NCBI GenBank assembly: GCA_008508345.1
Contig: QNGE01001216.1
Coordinates: forward strand, 4,418 to 68,417
Length of the DNA: 64,000 bases
Origin: Paragonimus westermani
Taxonomy: Eukaryota; Platyhelminthes; Trematoda; Plagiorchiida; Troglotrematidae
Direction of reading: 5' to 3'
Shown: in pieces, positions 55,141 to 64,000 of the stretch
Position numbering within the stretch: the first letter of the stretch is position 1
How the letters are laid out: every line of letters starts with the position of its first letter
Made by a program: the position numbers and the translations under genes
The notes under the pieces: model-generated
Told to the model about the DNA's origin: nothing
Seen by the model: the letters and a program-made list of their open reading frames with translations, nothing else
Databases searched by the model: none

Positions 55141-56200
55141 AAATAAACCATCAACTGTCCTAGTTGTCCGCCTCTGGATAGTCTCTAGGGCAGTCACGTC
55201 TTCCTTCCAGTACGGCGCGTATGCTCGAAGGTTGACCTACGCCAGTGGCCTTACCAGTGTATTATGGATGCGTGATAGGGCGATGACTGGGAAGCTAGTG
55301 CCGACTCTACTGAGCAGCGACACGGTGTACTGGCTTCCTCCTCAAGAAACATACTGTTATTACTAGGGGAGAGGTCTGATACAGCAACTGTGCCAGGGTT
55401 GCGTTCCTGGTTGCAGTGGATGCAGTAACTGCATCCATTCGGTATTTTCTAATATTGTGATTAAGATCGCGCATAGTTCTGACTTGGACGCGTTGAAACT
55501 ATGCCGGTTTCTTCACGCGCCACAGATGCACAGCATCCTTTGGAAGAATTCCGTATTGACATTGATTTGCAAAACGGATCGAAGCTTTGTGCCATCGGCT
55601 CACATCGCAACAGGGGAGTTGCTTACACTTTCGATGATTGCTGATGCAGTCTAGAAATAATGAAGTACCTAGTGTAGAGCCTCAAGGCATACCAGCTCCA
55701 TAGCTGACTGGCCTAGATAGCTCACCTGCGAATATCTCTGTGTACCTCAGACAGGATAGGTAATGCTTCAGCCACTAACAAACCAAATTCAACAGCCCCA
55801 GATTAATCAGTTTTTCCAGCAATGCGCCGTGAATGACGTTGACGGACGCCTTCGCGAAATCTAAGACCACAGTATTAACTGAAAGACGTCCTTTGGCAAA
55901 CTTTGTCTACTGGCCTGCGGCAACTAGTAGGTTGGGCGTACATGAGTGACCGCTTCTGGAGCCGTGCCGCCCCGTACCAACAGTGAGTGAGCATTTAGAT
56001 GCCCCCTGAGAAATCGTTTACTATGCTCTTCACATACATGTGATTCTTTATCCGGCATTGCATGGGCGTCAGCTTTCCTGGAGCGCAAAGTTAGAAACAT
56101 TGATTTGGCACCGCCTTCTTTAGATATGGCGTCAATGTAGAAGCAACAGACTGGGAAAATAGGACATTATCATCTACCTGCTGCTTCTATCAGCCACGTT
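55140..56200 (-). pseudogene. Decayed CR1/Jockey-type LINE RT
   Basis: On the minus strand the broken frames follow an RT. Near 55,935-55,985 there is HGSRSGHSCTPNLL. Near 55,820-55,890 comes VNTVVLDFAKASVNVIHGAL (motif A, with F-D altered to V-N), then WLKHYLS near 55,765. A degenerate SYGAGMP-GSTLGTSLF stretch (motif B) lies near 55,640-55,710. The motif C acidic pair is not visible. Stops are frequent and it is clearly non-functional. Confidence 0.65.
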
Positions 56201-59200
56201 GACTTCTAGTAAGCTTTCAAAATGAATCATGGGAAAAGCATTGGCGACAACTGGTTAAAAGCTATTATAAGGGATTATAACCCAGAATTATAAGTAGAGA
56301 ACATCAATTAAGGAATAGGCTAGGGAAGGTAAACGGGAGAACTGAACTTTCTCTATTCCGGTGTACGAATCAATTAATTGTATTTGATTTAGCAAGTTGC
56401 ACCTCCTCCATCATAACAGTAGCTATCAGACAATCGTGTTGACCACAACCAAATCTCCTTCCGTAAATCGGTCTCCCATATAAGCAAGTAGTTAGATCCT
56501 GCGTGTGCAGGGTTCGAAAAGCGCCAGGGACAGTCGCTCGTTCAACCCCGCAATGATCATCGCCAATTTGTTTGTTCAGTATTCCACCAATTAACAATCA
56601 GTTTATGACTTTGCATGTGCTAATACGATAAGCCAATGGTAGACGACGATTCCTTTAATAAATTCGGCGTCCGAACTCATGAATAACAACTGCTTACTGC
56701 TACCAAAGTCCCTTTTTCCGAGTATCACAGCAACATACCACCCAACAGTCTTTGAAATCACAGCCTGTTCACTATAATTTTGCGATGTCTTTCCTCGTGG
56801 GAAGGTGTGCACCTCCTGGGTGACAATGTGGCCCACCATTACGGTCTCATCATTTTCAAGCAGAAGAGACCAGGTCGCAGTGTCATTCTCGAGTTTATGT
56901 ATAGGAGCCTGGATCACGCTGAGTGAGGATTTTCGAAGCGGGGCCAGAGAAATGCCATGGTCCTTCAGATTTCTCGGAATTACTCTGTGTTTGATAAGCG
57001 ACAGTGAGTTTTACGAATAATGTTTTTAAGTCTTTCTCAGGAGATGCAGACTGGTCAGTGAAAAGCGATACAAAAGATGCGCCAAGGATGCATTTTGCTG
57101 CACAACCGAATGCTGAACTTCGAAAGGTTGGTCTGAGATCTGAAAGCAAAATTTTAAATAGCTTAGAAAAACAAACTTTCCGAGTTTGATGCTGTTGCGC
57201 CAGGGCGGTTTATTATCAGCAAAACAGCTACGCGAGAGATGAAGACATCATATCGTGCTCACGGATATGAAAGGGATGATGTCCAAAAATCGGGCTATCG
57301 AGAGATTCAAAGTTTCTACGATGGGATTCAGTAAAGTGAACTTTGATAGGAACAAAGTAACAGACATTAATGAGGCAGGGATATGTTCGCTGAAGCGGAT
57401 TGCCACAGAAGCTAAAATCGTGCAATTTACCCGGCATGGCATGTTATATTCAAACAAACGCATTGGAAAACTTGGGGTGCTTCAGATGCCGGTTTATTAA
57501 TTACAATACATTGTAAGTAGTATTTGCGAAATTCATAAAAAATCTAATTAAAATCATAAGGATGTACGAAAAGTGTAGTGTAAATAGTGCACAACAATAG
57601 CAAGTGCAATTGCGGCCGAAATTCGGACAAAATTCATAGGTGTAATCCGTCAGTGTTAGTGGATTATTCGGTGAAATCCTGTAGATTTCGACACAGACCT
57701 ATAGAGTGGAAACACCGTGTAGTTCACCGAGCGCGATGGCTGTGTTTTGTTCACCGGCGAGTGAGATGCGTTTTGTTCACACGAACAGACGGCCTTGTTA
57801 TCGTCCCACTCTGAACAAAGACAATTGGTTGTGTCAACTATCGTGGCGGCCATCGTGACCGGCTGACCGTGTACAACAAACGCTGGCCACCAGATGATTT
57901 CGTGCATTAATTTCCTCTAAAAAGAACACGCTAGACATTAAGAGGGGTGGTCGGCAGACACTTAGCTAAAGAGGCACTATGTACAAGCGCCGAAAGGATA
58001 ACGGCGACCACGCTTGTGGGCTTTGGGTCAACCACATTCCAACCAGAGGGGGAGGACGCCGTTCGAACGACCTAGTGAACAGCGCGCTGAGAGATTTAGT
58101 ATGCCCCCTGGCATCCCCACAATACCTGAAGAGAAACTCAGTATGGTTTGGGGGCTATTAGTGCGAATAAGCGGCTTGACTACTACAGGCTAGGGGTGTG
58201 TGTACCGTAGTCACACACAGAAGGACGGCGGTCGCGAATGTGCCCTGCGCCATGAAAACGTAATGAACAGTCTAACAAAATAATCAGTCAACACACTATC
58301 GGGTTCAGCAGTGGTTTTGGTAGTCCCACCACCGGACAGGACGTACTGACGCGGAAAAATCGACTGCTGAACCGTATATGATAAAGTGGACGGTCTTCCC
58401 TGTGATACAAAAAAATTGTGTGGATTAAACCATCATGGGGTTGCCAAAAGTTAAGTCAGCACGGATAAGAAAGTTCAAATCATGATTCATATCTTACGCC
58501 CTATGGACTTGTGACCAGTTTGAAGGGTGCATGCTCGACAGTGTCAACAGCGACTATATCTTTCTTCCAACCCATGTTCTTGACTAGATTGGCATATTCA
58601 GGCAACAACATTGAGTAAGCACCTTAATGTCCTTGTGAAGATTTACCTTCTAGGCCGTAGAAGGTCTGTTATATCGTCTCGAATACTGCAAGATCCTAAA
58701 ATACTACCGTTACGCGGTGATTGAAGAAAGATTGGTCAGATGGCCTCGGAGTACGTAGATTCGTTTTCACGTCGAGTCCCGTGATGTCACCCGTGCGTAG
58801 CGCCGTATGAATTCTGAGGGCATTACCGGGATCTTTACCGAATGACGTGATTTCGCGCCCGCTGTCATTCGGAGGAATACTGCAATGGCCCAGAACAGCA
58901 GCTGATCGCGTCAGCGTCAACCGATAGGGAACAGATACCACAAGCTTCCTAAATATTCAGGTTGCCTGTATAAGGGACAGCGCTGTTAATAATACTGAGT
59001 GGAAGGTCGTTCGTGTAGATGGGATTCAATAGGAGTCCGGGCACCCACGCTTGATAAACTTCCGCAGTACACCCAAAAGTAAGTACAACACAGGCCCACA
59101 TCCGGCTTCAGGAAGCGGGAGTCAGGCGTGCATATTAGACGTTTATTAGCAGTCTTGAGGTTGGAACGTATTGAGTGATCTATGTCTTCTTTCCTGGGTG

Positions 59201-62200
59201 GTGGTCAGGTCTCACTTAAAAAAGCAATCTAGAATTTCTGTGACAAAAACCTAAACGACCATGAGTATACTTGTTAGCGACAGCTGATTCCATCAACTGC
59301 TGGCGGCCGCTTTCTGCAGGCAGTCGAGAGAAATGTAGGATTCACTGTACCCCCACGTCTCGACACCGAATCTGTCGCGGTGTCAGCATTATCTCACTCT
59401 TGCACACAACTTTAGGTGGCTTTGTCCTGCAGAAGCGAAGCGAGACCACGAAGCCCTGATAGTTTGAATTTTCAAACGGAGTTCTCTCACTTAAGCTGCT
59501 AAAACAGCGATTATGCCCTCTGTATATCAGTGAACTCGGTGCAGTTTGCTGGGAGGCGCACGAAGGCTTCGTCGGCGTATCTTACCAACGCAATCGTCTT
59601 TGCTTGTGCAGCAACTGGAGTTCCGTTTGGTTCTCTGGCTAAAGACCAGTGAAGTCACGCTCCAACCGCTTTTTCTTCTAAACGGGTGTGCTCGTGAGTT
59701 AGTTTCTTCATCGTGCAATAAGCGTTGCTTTCCGACGTAACAACCCCCGAGTTCTACAAGTAAAATGCCAACGGCACGAGTGGAGCTGTAGCTGGGTATG
59801 TTGAATTACCAGCCTGGCTAATGAAAGGCGCTAACTGGAATTGCAGCGAGGACAACACTAGCCGGCACTTCGTGTCGTCCGGGACATGAACTGAGACATG
59901 AAACCTTGAAACGCTTGTCCTCGCAGTCACTTTACTGGGCTCCATTTAGAGACTTGTATAACATGGTGAACGATTAGAACGCATATGAAATCTCCAGCAA
60001 ACATAAGGGAGCAGAATGTAGTGTAACTAGGGCTTGAAACCCAACGCTGCATATGAAGGTGCACGCGAATGCACAAAAACGAGTGGACGTTTCAAAACAA
60101 ACTGTAATTAGCACCGGAAAACAGTAGAAACAATGGGCAGGGCCACTCAATGTCACGGTGCTAGTTATCCGCCCTGTGCACCACACTTTCAGAACTTCCC
60201 AGGCGTCACGTCAACGTAGTTTTGAAGTTGCATTCAGAATACGGTAATGTGCAAGAAAACCTTATATACTATTCCACCGGCTGCACAGACAAGCAAACTC
60301 CAAATGAACCGAGTAAAGATTTTAAGAAGGCGAACTTGAGAGAACCCTTATTGCTACCACACGTCAGCTGCCATAAAATACTAAGTTCGCAAAATCTTCC
60401 GTAGACCTACACCATTCAGCCAGACGCTCAATTGCTTAGGTACCATCACGGATAACGTGGTCTACAACAGGAAGGATACTGCCTATTTACTATATAGCCA
60501 CGTGTGAGGCTACTGTACATGTGCCAGTGCACTAATTCCAATTTCCGTGGTGAGGAGTAAATTATCATTCAAAGGCTAACGTGAATGAGTACCACGGTGC
60601 TAATGGGACAGCAATGATTTCGCGGGGAGTTTGGATATTTTGGACTCCCAAAATAGTTTCACAACCGTTTTCCTCCATGAAGCACACTCGGTCAGTGTAT
60701 CTGCTTAGTGATAGACAAAACTTTCGGCAAGCACTTATAATAGCACTGGCGACAGTTCGTCCGGCTCTCCATTTCCGCAGCCCTCGAGCTTCACCATTTC
60801 TTGGTGTGCAGCTGTGTGCTTGATAAGGATGAACGTGCAAACTGAAGAATGCGAGTGGTATACAGTAGACGGAAGGATTCTTGGTTAACTTCTAAAATTA
60901 CAGTACACTTTTTAATCACACCTGTGGTTGCGCACTTCCCGTGCTTTGTTGGGAAGTCATAATGGTCCTTCCAGAGCTTACTTTTTATTTGTTAATTATG
61001 TTCATGGGTTTCGCACCTGACAATCGTTGATATCCTTTGCGTCGTAGTTCGATGGCTATTTAATAGTTGACCTCTTCCTTGACTTGACAAGTTCGGTAGG
61101 TTCACTGAAAAAAACAGAAGTCGTTGGCCTGTATATTAACTACATCTCATCCTAGTGGTTGAATTTAAGGCTGCGGATACCTGTCAGTGGAGAGGTCGAG
61201 ATTATAGAATCGGTGGAACTTGGTGTAATATAACTGCAGTCGTTTTACTTAGGTTTGACTTAAGTGTACAGCAGTGAAGCGAGCAAAGCGGTGCTACACC
61301 ATGTTATGGATAACTGCCAGCCAGGTCAAGAGTCCGGCTGGATGTTGAAACCAGCGAGCAAAATAGATCTGGTGATTTAGTCTGCCAACTTTTTACCCGC
61401 GAACTACTCAGCGAAGTCGCTGGAAGCGTTTACTTGTAATTTACTGTCGTGCTCATCTGAATGCTTGATTTGATGAAATTACGAAGAATATGTGTATGAA
61501 CGAAGATATAGAAACCCTTAGTGGTCAAAAAGTCGCGTAGCCACGTAGGCTACAGCTGGCGATACACAGATGGTGAGATGTGTTGAACCAAGTCGGAACC
61601 CGGTGTGTGTGCTAATCAACGTGAACCAACGACAGAACGGCTGCGCTGTATAGATTACTAATGACATTGTTGTTCCTACTGAAATTTCTCGCTTCAGCAG
61701 TACGCTGTTGTGAGTTCTTTCGGCCAGTAACACAACTTTCCTTGTCTTGATTCAACCCCCAGTTACATGCTTTCATCCTTAGGTCGTACCTGTCATTTCA
61801 CAATGACAGATGGTCACCGTCACCTTGACGGAATGTGCTAAATTGTAAGGAAATAACGCTTGTCGTCATGTTTTGAGATGCGATTGACTGTTAACTGGTC
61901 AACTTTACGTCGGTGTATCCATCAAAGTCTTGATAAGAAGCGGGCAGCCACCGGTAAAGATTGTCAACAGCAGTGTGGAATATGGTCGCTCCTTTTACGG
62001 TCTACGTAGAAATACCAATTTTGTTTCACTGGTCCATTTGAGTAAGGCGTCACAGAGCCTAGTGTCTTTGGGCTCCAGTCAGATGCAACAAGGGTGGTTC
62101 CGTGCATAGCTGACGAAAGAATGGTCAGAAACCGAAGTTACCGGTGGCGAAATGGATGAAGTTTATTCAGCTGTATTTTTGGATGAACAGCAAAGGGGGG

Positions 62201-64000
62201 AATTGAGATTCGATTATTTTTCACCACAATCAATTTACCCGGAATTGCCACGAGATTTCAGCATCACGTTGAACACTCCATGTAGATTTTGTCAGGATCC
62301 GTCGTGTTACTCCGAGTTTGCTGAACTTTAATTGGTGTTGAAAGATGGCTCTAGACTTTGCTATCTTTCCCAAATAAACAGCATCATTCATCTTTAGTGG
62401 TACACTGGAACCACTGGCTGATCTCTGAGTGACCTTTGAGTGTTCCCCCTGGATCAGCCACCGGTGTGCTATGGGTATAATTGTCGCGTATCATTTGACA
62501 AGCATAACCGTTAATAAAATAGCACACTTCTTCCTACTTAGAAATGAGTTGGTGCGCCGAAGCCGCTCGAACCACGTATCAATAATGGTGACGGCGCCAA
62601 CCGATTAATTTCGGCCATCTTACTTCGTCAAGTGGAAAACGAGCGGCTGGGATTCAACAAAGGCCGCGGAGCTGTTCGCGTATAAAAGTTTATCACTTGA
62701 TTGAACTGTCGAGTCAGGAACTTTTGCGAACTAACTCTAGGACACCCACGGCTAGTACTGTGGGAAGGTTCAAACGATTCACCTAGTTATACAAAGTTAT
62801 CAGCGCAAGCGATCACTGTGATGTTCTCCGAAGTAGTTGAGCGGGAGTTCACATGCGATCATTCCTAATGTAATGGAAAGTGCCAAGGGAGGTTCCTTCA
62901 CGGAACCAAGGTCCGATGATTCCGTTCTGCAGTCTACCAGTTTGGTGGTCACTCCAGGAGTGATGACAAAAAGATATCTCGATGGTGCAGTATGCAGGTG
63001 TGTAACAATGTCATTCAACACTACTGCCATCACCATTCTAGGCGATGTCGTAGGTAGAAACAAGAAGAAGAAACCCACTCCGTGCGGTTGCCGTTGAAGC
63101 TCGTTTGTCTGCGAAAGCCGTCGGCATTATGCTCAGTCACTTAATGGAAGTGACGCTTCAGTTGCTGTTGGATGCACGTGCTCTGTTAAGAGCATCACGG
63201 CGGTGTGCACCTACATTCACTGAGGTGGGGAATATGATCATTCCTGCTTGAATGATTCCATAAGCCGTACGTGGGCGATGGACAGAAGATCTTAATGTCC
63301 TTCGGCTTCAGCTGCACATTGGCGGCACGACTGTTTTCAACAGTTCACGTGTACAATTATGGCCCATTCACGAGAAGTTGATACTCAATTCAAAGTCAGT
63401 GTTCATCATGAGATTACTCTGCAGTCTTTCTAATCCTGTGGATATGTCGCCTTATATATCTTGATAATCTGACTGGAGATTTGTCGATTATATTGAGAAA
63501 TGGTTTGTTGCTATCAATATACGACCTGCACATGCAAATCGTTTCAGATTGCATATTTGGTTATGCACCTGCAAGACCTGTCATTCTTCGGGTTAGAAAC
63601 TACACTGGTTATTGCTGTTGAGAAAAATGTACAGCGCCGTGAATGTGGGTTGACCAAAAAATGGTGTTCCCACTAAGCAGTTGTCGCTTACGGACAGACA
63701 ACGACTCCTGGACTTGACACCAACAAGAACATCATGTCAGTCAGTCCACTTTCGAAAGGTTACACTCGGACACGATAACCTGTTTCCCACTAGACCATGT
63801 GCAAACGGTCTGTCTGAGAATTGTGAAGCGTATGATGGACCCACAGAGAGCAGGGCCAGGGAAAAGAAAAATCCGTCAGGGATCATCCCAAATAGGTCAT
63901 TTGAACAGGAGAATAAAGAGATCGAGAGGTGCCTTGACTCGTGGGTTCTCTAGGAAATGTCGGTTCGCGGTGGTATGCAACCGGCGGAAGGTTACGATAA
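56201..64000. other. No gene recognised
   Basis: I read all frames of this 7.8-kb stretch and found only short open frames without motifs. The longest are minus 56,603-56,917, plus 57,255-57,500, minus 62,800-63,078 and plus 63,681-63,953. There is no repeat shared with the rest of the window, no tRNA-like segment and no splice-consistent chain. It is probably old intergenic or transposon-derived DNA. Confidence 0.4.

Noticed and set aside
55417..55437. 21-bp palindrome TGGATGCAGTAACTGCATCC plus one base
   Set aside because: A perfect short palindrome within decayed LINE sequence with no second copy or context. Expected by chance at this scale.
57004..57500. Two adjacent protein-like plus-strand frames (57,004-57,189 and 57,255-57,500)
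   Set aside because: Lysine-rich peptides without motifs; no acceptor/donor pair joins them in phase and no homology is recognised.

Overview
The window looks like a repeat-saturated stretch of an invertebrate nuclear genome, most probably a parasitic flatworm (trematode or cestode). This is inferred from the mix of Pao/BEL, Ty3/gypsy, RTE, CR1/Jockey-like and Penelope-like retroelements, from tRNA-headed SINE-like repeats, and from a 47-bp intron at the 5' end of a gene. No bacterial signal was seen: no operons, Shine-Dalgarno sites, rRNA or CRISPR. The species cannot be fixed from the sequence alone. There is one 591-base N gap (27,754-28,344) and two single-N scaffold joins (49,804 and 50,363).

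Region by region. 1-2,800: a long, nearly identical inverted repeat whose arms each carry an open frame of unknown function, reading away from each other. 3,474-6,000: a 5'-truncated CR1/Jockey-type LINE (minus strand) with an intact 827-codon endonuclease/RT frame. 6,500-9,455: a decayed RTE-clade LINE (minus). 9,743-17,457: a decayed Pao/BEL element (minus) with candidate LTRs at both ends and a SINE-like cluster nested between its 5' LTR and gag. 17,458-27,520: mostly unassignable DNA with LINE debris (CR1 at 20.0 and 23.4-24.6 kb, RTE at 22.1 and 25.9 kb) and a foldback hairpin at 20.87-21.02 kb. 27,531-29,285: an RTE LINE (minus) interrupted by the N gap. 29,700-30,790: a decayed Penelope-like element.

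34,246-48,664 holds the only recognisable host gene: an N4BP1/KHNYN-like protein on the plus strand. At least five exons join in phase. The first two encode a KH-like N-terminal region, and the next three encode a Zc3h12a/NYN-type ribonuclease domain whose putative catalytic acidic residues (D260, D335-337, D355) and N263 are all present. Two further phase-compatible candidate exons lie in its introns; one would insert 50 residues into the ribonuclease fold. The introns hold a Ty3/gypsy 5' LTR plus gag start in sense orientation, a solo Pao LTR with a perfect 5-bp target duplication, SINE-like copies and a CT microsatellite. The end of the NYN domain was not found. Downstream of exon 5 lies a second, internally deleted Pao element (49,805-53,465, minus) with assembly joins, so the gene's 3' end may be disrupted, distant or mis-assembled.

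53,466-64,000 contains one decayed CR1-like LINE (about 55.1-56.2 kb, minus) and otherwise nothing I could assign.
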